The translations under genes were made by a program, and so were the position numbers. Shown one piece after another: positions 1 through 10,199 of a DNA stretch of 64,000 nucleotides. This DNA comes from Owenia fusiformis (taxonomy: Eukaryota; Annelida; Polychaeta; Sabellida; Oweniidae), in the NCBI GenBank assembly GCA_903813345.2, contig CAIIXF020000001.1, forward strand, positions 46,641,885 to 46,705,884. The letters run 5' to 3'. The first letter of the stretch is position 1; each line of letters starts with the position of its first letter. The notes below the pieces were generated by a model, which searched no databases, was not told the origin of the DNA, and saw nothing but the letters and a program-made list of their open reading frames with translations.

Positions 1-777
1 CTGGACATCATTGGTCGAGAATATTCTATCTTTCTGACATCAGTTATATCTTCTAAGTTTCTGGACATCAGTTACACGAAATATTCCAAGTTTCTAGACA
101 TCAGTCGTTGAAATATTCTAAGTTTCTGGACATCAGTAATCGAAATATTCTAAGTTTCTGGACATCAGTTGTCGGGAATATTCTATCTTTCTGGGATGTC
201 GTAAATATTCTAAGTTTCTGGACATCAGTTGCCGGGAATATTCTATCTTTCTGACATCAGTTATATTTTCTAAGTTTCTGGACATCAATTGTCGAGAATA
301 TTCTATCTTTCTGGGATGTCGTAAATATTCTAAGTTTCTGGACATCAGTTGCTGGGAATATTCTATCTTTCTGACATCAGTTGCTGGGAATATTCTATCT
401 TTCTGGGATGTCGTAAATATTCTAAGTTTCTGGACATCAGTTGCCGGGAATATTCTATCTTTCTGACATCAGTTATATTTTCTAAGTTTCTGGACATCAA
501 TTGTCGAGAATATTCTATCTTTCTGGGATGTCGTAAATATTCTAAGTTTCTGGACATCAGTTGCCGGGAATATTCTATCTTTCTGACATCAGTTGCTGGG
601 AATATTCTATCTTTCTGGGATGTCGTAAATATTCTAAGTTTCTGGACATCAGTTGCCGGGAATATTCTATCTTTCTGGGATTTCTGGACATCAGTTGCCG
701 GGAATATTCTATCTTTCTGACATCAGTTGCTGGGAATATTCTATCTTTCTGGGATGTCGTAAATATTCTAAGTTTCT
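1..777. repeat. Satellite-like tandem array inside the 3' LTR
   Basis: The same array as at 6413-7189, with the same monomer order, continuing beyond the left window edge. ORFs at 133-345, 349-720, 363-557 and 561-788 are frames opened by the repeat and not genes. Confidence 0.93.
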
Positions 778-1440
778 CAGCCTCTTAGTCCCTCGTCTGT
801 AGATGAGACACTGACATAGGAGCTCCTTCCTCTTCAAAAGTTGTGTACGTGTCTGCTAGGAGCGATCAGTGCTCTGTATTTATACCCCAGACAGGTTTTG
901 CACACGAACCTAACAAGTGATTAATGGGCTGATGCAATACCTAGTCAGTCCACTAGAATCCCAGGCAGGATATCACTAGTGCAAAATAAACAACCATGGT
1001 GCAATGAGGAAATAACTTTTGCAAAATAAATGGCTTTGCCTAGCAATCATGATTTCTGCTGTTTAACACAAAACGAACACATATCTTGTAATGTATTAGC
1101 TAGATTAAGATATAAACTAGATAAATATAACAAAAACCAATCATCATTGGCTCTAATTATGGTGAAATTGCAAGGAAAAACGAGTAAATGAATGTAGGTC
1201 AGCAGAGTTCTTCTACAGGAAGTGAGAAAAATGTACAGATAAAAACAAAAATGAATCTCACAGAAAATAGCAGTTAAAACGACTCCCTGTACATCTAAAG
1301 TGTTCCATACCTTAATGTAAGTATAACACCTATCAACCTTGACTGGGAAACACTTTCCTACTGTCAAAACTGTCTGAACTGCTAGAAAATGGTACTGGAC
1401 TCCACAGATAAAAAATTGAAAAATTAAAAAATTTGTTACA
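1..1440 (-). repeat. 3' LTR of LTR retrotransposon, partial at window edge
   Basis: This stretch repeats 6413-7852 at a constant offset of 6412 bases, and I saw no mismatch wherever I compared the two. It is the downstream LTR of a minus-strand element and is cut by the window start. Its inner end reads TGTAACA on the minus strand, the canonical TG start of an LTR, and it is directly preceded by a purine tract at 1441-1448. By comparison with the other LTR, about 1.74 kb of it lies outside the window. It contains the end of the satellite-like array (1-777) and a TATA box at 879-884. Confidence 0.9.
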
Positions 1441-1448
1441 CTCCTCCC
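1441..1448 (-). other. Polypurine tract of LTR retrotransposon
   Basis: The minus strand reads ATGGGAGGAG immediately before the TGTAACA start of the 3' LTR. A purine-rich stretch at exactly this place primes plus-strand DNA synthesis in LTR elements. The location and composition are seen directly; the function is known for the class. Confidence 0.75.
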
Positions 1449-1784
1449 ATCCAATGATTTTGGTGTTTACAACACCAAGCCTAAGTACATAAAAAGATAA
1501 CAAATTTTTCCTAACTAGATATTTTCTAAAAATATAACCTGCCAAATATATTTAACCCCAGGGTCAACTAGCTGCAACTACAATGCACAACGCAAGTTCG
1601 GAAACCTAAACTCATTAAACGCTGGTATCTCAAAACTTAACACTAAATATCTAACTACCTACTTAATACAAATGTCTAACTACTATGTACAAAAACCTTT
1701 CAGTTTTAGCTCTCAGCTAATTGTTAAGTATGAATACAAAATTATACTCATGCTAAATGTCTCGTTCAAGGCTCAACTCTCTGG

Positions 1785-4625
1785 TTAGTGCTTCACTCTA
1801 TGGGAATAACAATGATCCCTCCAGTCGCCATCCAAGTCACGTTCAGGTTGAGTCCTCAAATGTCTCATTCTATAAATTTTGGATAGGGGTGCCTTAGCTG
1901 AGTAAGTTCTGGGTTTCTCATCCTTACTGTCAATTCTAAGGTTGTAGTCTTCACTTAGCCCAGACACTTTACAACATCTTTTGTTCCTGGCACATCTATG
2001 TCCTCTGAAGCGGGAAAAACCAGCTAGATCCGCAGCTGTCCTCCTAGACGATCTCTTGGGATATGTCGAGCTGTCTCTCGTCCCGAATCTTTCTCGTTGA
2101 TCTACCTCTCTGTCTTTGACTTCACTCGCTTGATCTTTAGGCACTCTTGAGTCTATAGGGTGATCATAAAAACTTCCAGGATTCTCTTGTTCAAATGTCA
2201 TTTTACACTGACGATAGTTCAACACAGCTCCAGAGGCAGCTAAGTAATCGGTGCCTAAGATTCCGTCAAAGCCAATATCGGCCACAACAACCTCTATGTT
2301 CTCTGTATGACCATCAATGTTAACCTCAAGACATGAAACTCCTTTCATTTGCAGCGGTTGTCCACCAGCTTGCAAGATAACTCTCTTAGGCGGCTCAAGC
2401 TTGGGTCTTCTGTGTTTAGGTATATTCTGGTAGACCTTTGAACTCATGATAGTACTAGCTGCTCCAGAGTCAACTAAAAATGAAACATTGGTGTCACAAA
2501 CTGTACCATGTGCCACTATCTTCTGAGTGTCCTTGGAAGACTTAACATCATTCCCCTGCAGAGAAAGAAATTCAATGGTAGCAATCTGGCCAGGTCTCTC
2601 CTGTGCTGTTTTATCTCGCTCTTCGGCACGCTTCCTTGAATAACAATCAGCTATCCGGTGACCAGGCTTGTAACAATAGAAACATTTAGGTCTATTGTTC
2701 ATGTTCTCCCTATTTGTAGATTCCAATCTGGTTAACTTCATCAGGTCAACCATTTTCTCCAGGTTCTTGGTGCAAGTTTCTTGCACAGCTTGTTGCATTT
2801 GTTCTATCATTTGAGCCATCTTCTGGAACACATCTTCCTTATTATCAGGAGTACTTACAGAGTTGCAGTACTCTTCCTCGGAATCGATGAAGTTCACCCT
2901 TAACTTTGGTTTTTGGCCTTTCCTTATTCGTTCTGATTCTAGAAACGACTCCTCCTTGAGGGCTACTTCTATGGCCTTATCGAGTGTAATACATTCCTTC
3001 AAGTGTATTGTTCGTCTTATATTATCATCCTGAATAGCTTGCTCAAAACTCCGTCTCGCTAGGCGATCTTGGGCTGACTGGCTCATCTCCGGATAAGCTA
3101 AGGCTGTGAGCCTGCGGATGTCCTGGCCCAATGCCGGAAGGGATTCCTTTGGTTTTCGAATTCGGCCAACTAACTCTGCCTCATAGACGTCAGCTTTACC
3201 CCCAGGGCCAAAACGCTTCTCCAGGGCTAGGAGAAGTTGATCGTAGCTATAATCATGTCCCATCTCTAGCACTATTTGTTGGGCAGGTCCTCTCAGACTT
3301 GTTGCTAAGAACCTCCTCTTCTCCTCTTCTGACCATTTATTAGCCTCCCCACAAATCTCGAAATATGCTCTGTAATCTTGCCATGGTGTAGTTCCAGAAT
3401 AAACGTCAGGTTTGATTTTGCTTTTGCTGGATTGTTCAGAAGTTCCTTTTACAAGCTTATCACATAACTTGGAGCACATTTTGACAAGCTCTGCTGATAG
3501 ATTTGAACCATGAAGGCTATCATCATTTTCCGATCTGTCCACTGAACCAGCTGGCTTTGGACTAGGAGATCTCTTCGTTGGTGAATCTTTAGGTTGATTA
3601 AGTGGCTCTTCCCTCCGGAATGGAGAAAAGCGTTGAAAAGAGGTGGAATCAGCATGCTCATCCCCTGACTTGTCCCCAATTGGACCAAAAGCCTCTAAAT
3701 CTTCAGGTTGCTGCTGATTGAATTCCTGGCTTTTATCCTCCATCAAATTTGAACCGGGACTCAGCAAAACTTTATCTTGCCTACGCAGCTGCCAAGGCTT
3801 TGTCACACCTGAAGCCAATGGGGTAGGTGTAAAACAGTCTTCAGACCTGGTGATTGAGGTAGTTTTTGGCATTGTAGGCTGACGTTGGCTATCATCCATC
3901 AAGGAAGTCTGCATTCTGGTGACATTTCCTGCATGACGGGGGTTATCATATGATGGTGGAATACTAGCTTGAATTTTCTCCATCTGACTCTTGATACCCT
4001 GTAGTTGTGTCTGTTGTTGATCCTGACAACGTCGAACTTGCTCTGCGATCTGGGTAATGTTGTGTACTTGAGTACTTTGAGTCTCCAATACTTGCTTCAT
4101 ACACTTCTGTTGGGTTTCAGCCAAGTTTTGCATCTGTCTTTGTTGAGCCACCAAAGATTCACTAAACATCTCAATCCTTCTCTCAATCTTGCTTTCTATT
4201 ACGTTTAAGTCTGGTCTCCTTGGATCCTCTTCTCTAAACCTCCTGGTTGATCCGCCAACAACAGAAGAAGTTAAAGGAAATCTTTGTCTTCCTTGGGGAT
4301 CTCTTCTTTGAGAGATGGGGTCAAATGGCGTCTCAAGTTCTGACATTACACCTCCTGTCCAATACCCTGTACTCAATAAACTGGGCAACCCTCTCTGCTC
4401 AGTATTAATCTCAGTCATTTTGGGTCTGGCTCCTTCTGCCAGGGTGACCTTCCCAGGGGACTGTTCCTGTTCCGCATTATCTTCTATCACTGGTGCTGTC
4501 TCATCAGCAGCTGTTGGATTATCGATTTCCATATCATCTGACTTGAAAAACACTGTTTTCTCCAGGTCCCCCTCAGTTAGGTCCTCAAAAGCTGGAGGAG
4601 GTGGAAGGTCAAGTCCTTGTTCCAT
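1785..4625 (-). CDS. Gag-protease polyprotein of Ty3/gypsy-like retrotransposon
   Basis: An uninterrupted 946-codon ORF whose ATG lies about 30 bases after the primer-binding site. Residues about 150-230 are Gln-rich and look like a coiled coil. Residues about 405-560 resemble the retrotransposon Gag capsid domain (motif DVYSGTTPWQDYRAYF). A CCHC zinc knuckle, CFYCYKPGHRIADC, lies near residue 647. A retropepsin-like aspartic protease has its active-site DSGA near residue 719 and a GILGTDYL segment later. The last 150 or so residues after the protease match nothing I recognise and may be a frame-shifted remnant left by deletion of pol. The long intact frame next to near-identical LTRs suggests a young copy. 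Assignment to Ty3/gypsy rather than another LTR group rests on the capsid, knuckle and protease order only. Confidence 0.88.
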   Translation of the reverse strand: MEQGLDLPPPPAFEDLTEGDLEKTVFFKSDDMEIDNPTAADETAPVIEDNAEQEQSPGKVTLAEGARPKMTEINTEQRGLPSLLSTGYWTGGVMSELETPFDPISQRRDPQGRQRFPLTSSVVGGSTRRFREEDPRRPDLNVIESKIERRIEMFSESLVAQQRQMQNLAETQQKCMKQVLETQSTQVHNITQIAEQVRRCQDQQQTQLQGIKSQMEKIQASIPPSYDNPRHAGNVTRMQTSLMDDSQRQPTMPKTTSITRSEDCFTPTPLASGVTKPWQLRRQDKVLLSPGSNLMEDKSQEFNQQQPEDLEAFGPIGDKSGDEHADSTSFQRFSPFRREEPLNQPKDSPTKRSPSPKPAGSVDRSENDDSLHGSNLSAELVKMCSKLCDKLVKGTSEQSSKSKIKPDVYSGTTPWQDYRAYFEICGEANKWSEEEKRRFLATSLRGPAQQIVLEMGHDYSYDQLLLALEKRFGPGGKADVYEAELVGRIRKPKESLPALGQDIRRLTALAYPEMSQSAQDRLARRSFEQAIQDDNIRRTIHLKECITLDKAIEVALKEESFLESERIRKGQKPKLRVNFIDSEEEYCNSVSTPDNKEDVFQKMAQMIEQMQQAVQETCTKNLEKMVDLMKLTRLESTNRENMNNRPKCFYCYKPGHRIADCYSRKRAEERDKTAQERPGQIATIEFLSLQGNDVKSSKDTQKIVAHGTVCDTNVSFLVDSGAASTIMSSKVYQNIPKHRRPKLEPPKRVILQAGGQPLQMKGVSCLEVNIDGHTENIEVVVADIGFDGILGTDYLAASGAVLNYRQCKMTFEQENPGSFYDHPIDSRVPKDQASEVKDREVDQRERFGTRDSSTYPKRSSRRTAADLAGFSRFRGHRCARNKRCCKVSGLSEDYNLRIDSKDEKPRTYSAKAPLSKIYRMRHLRTQPERDLDGDWRDHCYSHRVKH

Positions 4626-4653
4626 ATATGAATATTGTATTACTAATCAACAC

Positions 4654-4672
4654 AATCCCACCACTGCCACCA
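4654..4672 (-). other. Primer-binding site, tRNA-Leu type
   Basis: One base inside the LTR end, the minus strand begins TGGTGGCAGTGGTGGGATT. Its complement ends in CCA and closely matches the 3' end of animal tRNA-Leu (AAG or TAG anticodon family), with one difference from the human form as I remember it. This is the expected primer site for minus-strand DNA synthesis. The tRNA identity is inferred from memory of tRNA sequences. Confidence 0.75.
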
Positions 4673-4714
4673 ATGTAACAACTAGCCTAATTTGGGTAGT
4701 GTGGATGGTTGTTA

Positions 4715-4720
4715 TTTATT
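4715..4720 (-). terminator. Poly(A) signal near the LTR end
   Basis: AATAAA on the minus strand, about 40 bases before the LTR end. It is the only well-placed poly(A) signal I noticed between the TATA box and the LTR end, and it implies a very short U5. Confidence 0.45.
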
Positions 4721-4929
4721 TTATTAGGCTAAGTCACTTTGAGGGATACTTGGTGCACATTAAATGCACGTGATGATATAGCGACACAACATCGAATATA
4801 AACTAAACACACATATATTGTTGCTTATCCAGCCCAAAAATGTATACAGAATAAATCGGTGTAAATTAAGTTGTAGAGAGACTATTTGAAAGTCCTTTGT
4901 TTATGTGAAATATCAAAGATTATATTAAA

Positions 4930-7190
4930 GAGTCTATCTTTCTCTATCAGTTATATCTTCTTAGTTTCTGGACATCAGTTATATGAAATATTCGAAGTTT
5001 CTAGACATCAGTAGTTGAAATATTCTAAGTTTCTGGACATCAGTTGCCGGGAATATTCTATCTTTCTGACATCAGTAATCGAAATATTCTAAGTTTCTGG
5101 ACATCATTGGTCGAGAATATTCTATCTTTCTGACATCAGTTATATCTTCTAAGTTTCTTGACATCAGTTACACGAAATATTCCAAGTTTCTAGACATCAG
5201 TCGTTGAAATATTTTAAGTTTCTGGACATCAGTAATCGAAATATTCTAAGTTTCTGGACATCATTAGTCAAGAATATTCTATCTTTCTGACATCAGTTAT
5301 ATCTTCTAAGTTTCTGGACATCAGTTACACGAAATATTCCAAGTTTCTAGACATCAGTCGTTGAAATATTCTAAGTTTCTATACATCAGTAATCAAAATA
5401 TTCTAAGTTTCTGGACATCATTGGTCGAGAATATTCTATCTTTCTGACATCAGTTATATCTTCTAAGTTTTTGGACATCAGTTACACGAAATATTCCAAG
5501 TTTCTAGACATCAGTCGTTGAAATATTCTAAGTTTCTGGACATCAGTAATCAAAATATTCTAAGTTTCTGGACATCATTGGTCGAGAATATTCTATCTTT
5601 CTGACATCAGTTATATCTTCTAAGTTTCTGGACATCAGTTACACGAAATATTCCAAGTTCCTAGACATCAGTCGTTGAAATATTCTAAGTTTCTGGACAT
5701 CAGTAATCAAAATATTCTAAGTTTCTGGACATCATTGGTCGAGAATATTTTATCTTTCTGACATCAGTTATATCTTCTAAGTTTTTGGACATCAGTTACA
5801 CGAAATATTCCAAGTTTCTAGACATCAGTCGTTGAAATATTCTAAGTTTCTGGACATCAGTAATCGAAATATTCTAAGTTTCTGGACATCATTGGTCGAG
5901 AATATTCTATCTTTCTGACATCAGTTATATCTTCTAAGTTTCTGGACATCAGTTACACTAAATATTCCAAGTTTCTAGACATCAGTCGTTGAAATATTCT
6001 AAGTTTCTGGACATCAGTAATCAAAATATTCTAAGTTTCTGGACATCATTGGTCGAGAATATTCTATCTTTCTGACATCAGTTATATCTTCTAAGTTTCT
6101 GGACATCAGTTACACGAAATATTCCAAGTTTCTAGACATCAGTCGTTGAAATATTCTAAGTTTCTGGACATCAGTAATCGAAATATTCTAAGTTTCTGGA
6201 CATCAGTTGTCGGGAATATTCTATCTTTCTGGGATGTCGTAAATATTCTAAGTTTCTGGACATCATTGGTCGAGAATATTCTATCTTTCTGACATCAGTT
6301 ATATCTTCTAAGTTTCTGGACATCAGTTACACTAAATATTCCAAGTTTCTAGACATCAGTCGTTGAAATATTCTAAGTTTCTGGACATCAGTAATCAAAA
6401 TATTCTAAGTTTCTGGACATCATTGGTCGAGAATATTCTATCTTTCTGACATCAGTTATATCTTCTAAGTTTCTGGACATCAGTTACACGAAATATTCCA
6501 AGTTTCTAGACATCAGTCGTTGAAATATTCTAAGTTTCTGGACATCAGTAATCGAAATATTCTAAGTTTCTGGACATCAGTTGTCGGGAATATTCTATCT
6601 TTCTGGGATGTCGTAAATATTCTAAGTTTCTGGACATCAGTTGCCGGGAATATTCTATCTTTCTGACATCAGTTATATTTTCTAAGTTTCTGGACATCAA
6701 TTGTCGAGAATATTCTATCTTTCTGGGATGTCGTAAATATTCTAAGTTTCTGGACATCAGTTGCTGGGAATATTCTATCTTTCTGACATCAGTTGCTGGG
6801 AATATTCTATCTTTCTGGGATGTCGTAAATATTCTAAGTTTCTGGACATCAGTTGCCGGGAATATTCTATCTTTCTGACATCAGTTATATTTTCTAAGTT
6901 TCTGGACATCAATTGTCGAGAATATTCTATCTTTCTGGGATGTCGTAAATATTCTAAGTTTCTGGACATCAGTTGCCGGGAATATTCTATCTTTCTGACA
7001 TCAGTTGCTGGGAATATTCTATCTTTCTGGGATGTCGTAAATATTCTAAGTTTCTGGACATCAGTTGCCGGGAATATTCTATCTTTCTGGGATTTCTGGA
7101 CATCAGTTGCCGGGAATATTCTATCTTTCTGACATCAGTTGCTGGGAATATTCTATCTTTCTGGGATGTCGTAAATATTCTAAGTTTCTC
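4930..7190. repeat. Satellite-like tandem array inside the 5' LTR
   Basis: Tandem monomers of 27-33 bases built on AAGTTTCTGGACATCAGT followed by a variable core and AATATTCT. Between 5107 and 6049 five monomers form a higher-order unit of exactly 157 bases: the marker TTGGTCGAG or a variant recurs at 5107, 5264, 5421, 5578, 5735, 5892 and 6049. Toward 7190 the order changes to variants with GGGATGTCGTAAATATTC. Short ORFs in several frames across the array (for example 6545-6757 minus and 6761-7132 plus) are by-products of the repeat. Confidence 0.93.
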
Positions 7191-7290
7191 AGCCTCTTAG
7201 TCCCTCGTCTGTAGATGAGACACTGACATAGGAGCTCCTTCCTCTTCAAAAGTTGTGTACGTGTCTGCTAGGAGCGATCAGTGCTCTGTA

Positions 7291-7296
7291 TTTATA
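7291..7296 (-). promoter_or_regulatory. TATA box of the 5' LTR
   Basis: The minus strand reads GGGGTATAAATACAGAGC, a good TATA box in a GC-richer setting than its surroundings. The same site appears at 879-884 in the other LTR. Initiation would be expected 25-30 bases further along, near 7262-7266. No experimental support is available here. Confidence 0.6.
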
Positions 7297-7944
7297 CCCC
7301 AGACAGGTTTTGCACACGAACCTAACAAGTGATTAATGGGCTGATGCAATACCTAGTCAGTCCACTAGAATCCCAGGCAGGATATCACTAGTGCAAAATA
7401 AACAACCATGGTGCAATGAGGAAATAACTTTTGCAAAATAAATGGCTTTGCCTAGCAATCATGATTTCTGCTGTTTAACACAAAACGAACACATATCTTG
7501 TAATGTATTAGCTAGATTAAGATATAAACTAGATAAATATAACAAAAACCAATCATCATTGGCTCTAATTATGGTGAAATTGCAAGGAAAAACGAGTAAA
7601 TGAATGTAGGTCAGCAGAGTTCTTCTACAGGAAGTGAGAAAAATGTACAGATAAAAACAAAAATGAATCTCACAGAAAATAGCAGTTAAAACGACTCCCT
7701 GTACATCTAAAGTGTTCCATACCTTAATGTAAGTATAACACCTATCAACCTTGACTGGGAAACACTTTCCTACTGTCAAAACTGTCTGAACTGCTAGAAA
7801 ATGGTACTGGACTCCACAGATAAAAAATTGAAAAATTAAAAAATTTGTTACACTATTATAAAACAGGTCTAAGGCTACACAATAATAAATAACTAGATTT
7901 GTAAATTGAACAAAGTTCAATTTAAGACTCCAGATTGATTTACT

Positions 7945-8155
7945 TGAGTAAAGAGCTGAGTAAGTAACTGAGTAGGAAGCTGAGTAAGTAGATGATTAAG
8001 TAATTGAGTAAGTAGCTGAGTAGGTAGCTGAGTAAGCAGCTGAGCAGGTAGCTGAGTAAGTAGCTGAGTAGGTAGCGGAGTAAGTAGCTGAGTAGGTAGC
8101 TGAGTAGGTAGCTAAGTAGGTAGCCGAGTAGGTAAGTAGGTAGGTAAGAAGGAAT
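7945..8155. repeat. Simple tandem repeat (GAGTAAGTAGCT-like)
   Basis: Degenerate repeats of GAGTAAGTAGCT and GAGTAGGTAGCT, period 12 built from 4-base steps, inside the hairpin-ended element. Confidence 0.85.
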
Positions 8156-10101
8156 TTTTGACCGGAAGTCAGATTGAAATTTGGTTTGCAGATTTGGATT
8201 CCTGAGAAAATTCTACCCTTAATTCATAACTCATTTTATTTTGACCTACTTTACGGACACCATATCTCAAAAGTGGGTCAAAATACTCTCTGACGGCAAA
8301 AGGCTAACACTATAAGCACACTGTTTGCTACCTGTATACAAAATTTTGAAGCAAATCCTAAAAGTGTAGTGCCAGAATCGCAAAAATAAGGAAAAACTAT
8401 GAATTTGACCTAGATTTTGACCTAGGCATTTTGGTGTCCAAATATTGAAACTAGGTAGCTTTTGAGGTCCCCTTCTTTTATAGGAATTCATTATCTTAAG
8501 CTGTACTCAATCTATATCTCGTATTTTACACTTCAAAAAAATCTTTTTTCCTTGACTTTCTATCAGGATAACATCAGATCGATTTTTCTCGAAATTTCAA
8601 AACGCCATAACTTTCAAACCGGAAGTCGGATCGAAATTTAATTTAAAGATTCGGATTCCTGACAAAATTCTACCCCTTATTCATAACTCATACGTTAAAT
8701 TTGGCGAATTTTTATTTTGACCTACTTTTGGACACGCCATAACTTTGGAACCGGAAGTCGGATCGAAATTTGATTTGCAGATTCGGATTCCTGAGAAAAT
8801 TCTACTCTTAATTCATAACTCATATGTAAAATTTGGAGAATTTTTTATTTTGACCTACTTTTCGGACACCATATCTCAAAAGTGGGTCAAAATACTCTTT
8901 GACGGCAAAAGGCTTACACTATTAGCCCACTCTTTGCTACCTGTATACAAAATTTTGAAGCAAATCCTAAAAGTGTAGTGCCAGAATCGCAAAAATAAGG
9001 AAAAACTATGAATTTGACCTAGATTTTGACCTAGGCATTTTGGTGTCCAAATATTGAAACTAGGTAGCTTTTGAGGTCCCCTTCTTTTATAGGAATTCAT
9101 TATCTTAAGCTGTACTCAATCTATATCTCGTATTTTACACTTCAAAAAAATCTTTTTTCCTTGACTTTCTATCAGGATATCAACAGATCGATTTTTCTCA
9201 AAATTTTCAAAACGCCATAACTTTCGAACCGGATGTCGGATCGGAATCTGGTTTGCAGATTCAGATTCCTGAGAAAATTCTACACTTATTTCATAGCTCA
9301 TATGTTAAATTTGGTTAACTTTTTAGTTTGACCTACATTTCGGACACCATATCTCAAAAGTGGGTCAAAATACTTTCTGACGGCAAAAGGCTATCACTAT
9401 AAGCACACTCTTTGCTACCTGTATACAAAATTTTGAAGCAAATTATTTAAGTGTAGTGTCAGAATCGTAAAAATAAGAAAATGCTATAAATTTGACCTAG
9501 ATTTTGACCTAGGCATTTTGCTGTCCAAATTTTAAAGCTAGATAGCCTTCGAGGTCCCCTTCTTTTATAGGCTTTCATTATGTTAAGCTGTACTCAGTCT
9601 ATATCTCGTATTTTACACTTCGAAGAAGTCTTTTTCCCCATTGACTTAACATGGGGCACCAAATTTAGCGATTTTGAGATTTCAAAATGCTATAACTTCT
9701 GAACCGGTAGTCGGATCGAAATTTTGTTTGCAGATTCGGATTCCTGAGATAATTCTACACTTATTTGATAATTCACACGTTGAATTTGGAGAACTTTTTA
9801 TGTTCTGACCTACTTTTCGGACGTCATTTCTCAAAATCGGTAAAAGTAATCAAAAAACGATTTGCCTTACGGAATTAGCTTTTTTTCTAAGGAACATGAT
9901 GAAAAAAACCCGGAGCAAAAATACCGAAGGACGACTGAGAAAACTTGTAAAATAGTGAAAACCCACGATTTGACCTAGTTCTTGACCTTTGACCTAGATA
10001 AACATTTGACCTAATTTCCCAGAAACTAGGTTTCATTACCTAGTTGACTATGTTAGCAGATCTAAGTAAGTCCTTTTAGTTGCTGAGAAAAAGTGTTCGG
10101 A

Positions 10102-10102
<1 letters not shown>

Positions 10103-10137
<35 letters not shown>

Positions 10138-10138
10138 A
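10103..10138 (+). repeat. (GAAA)n microsatellite
   Basis: About nine uninterrupted GAAA units just before the 3' hairpin of the preceding element. Confidence 0.95.
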
Positions 10139-10199
10139 TAATAGGAAAACTGGCAAAAGCAATAGACTCCAGATTTTCATCTGGAGTCTAATAAAAAAA

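Larger units (their letters stand above)
1441..4673 (-). mobile_element. Internal region of a pol-less LTR retrotransposon
   Basis: The region between the two LTRs is about 3.2 kb. It holds the primer-binding site, one long Gag-protease ORF and the polypurine tract. A typical Ty3/gypsy element also needs some 3 kb of reverse transcriptase, RNase H and integrase; only about 340 bp remain between the ORF stop and the 3' LTR, and none of those domains is present. The copy is therefore non-autonomous and would depend on another element's polymerase. If both LTRs have equal length, the whole element would be near 9.6 kb. Confidence 0.85.
4674..7852 (-). repeat. 5' LTR of LTR retrotransposon, complete (3.18 kb)
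   Basis: The LTR is bounded by TGTAACA at its start (7852) and TGTTACA at its end (4674) on the minus strand, a 7-bp terminal inverted pair with TG...CA ends. The right-hand 1440 bases duplicate the partial copy at 1-1440. At about 3.2 kb it is far longer than the few hundred bases usual for LTRs; some 2.26 kb of that is a tandem array. A TATA box lies at 7291-7296 and a poly(A) signal at 4715-4720, so on this reading the array would sit in the R region and be transcribed at both RNA ends. Confidence 0.88.
7925..10189 (+). mobile_element. Hairpin-ended repeat element, non-coding
   Basis: The left end carries AGACTCCAGA (7925-7934). The right end is a hairpin of that sequence with its complement (10164-10189, stem AGACTCCAGA/TCTGGAGTCT). 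In between are a 4-base-phased GAGTAAGTAGCT-type repeat, several head-to-tail copies of a block starting ACCGGAAGTCGGATCG (near 8161, 8619, 8751, 9229 and 9703), many TGACCTAG motifs and a GAAA microsatellite. No protein is encoded; the paired frames at 8267-8491 and 8876-9100 are copies of one repeat block. A 5' copy of one stem of the 3' hairpin would fit non-autonomous Helitron2/Helentron-type elements, but this is inference. Confidence 0.6.

Noticed and set aside
1-777. CRISPR-like regular repeats
   Set aside because: The spacing is regular but the spacers are themselves repeated variants, the host is an animal genome, and the array is part of an LTR.
133-788. Several overlapping ORFs on both strands with repeated SRNLEYLRHPRKIEYSRQL-type peptides
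   Set aside because: They come from the tandem array in the LTR, occur identically at 6545-7200, and are open on both strands at once. No independent coding signal.
1047-1454. 135-codon minus-strand ORF, repeated at 7459-7920
   Set aside because: Lies in LTR U3 sequence and has no domain; the two copies are the two LTRs.
8267-9100. Two similar 74-codon minus-strand ORFs (8267-8491, 8876-9100)
   Set aside because: They are two copies of one internal repeat block of the hairpin-ended element, with no family resemblance.
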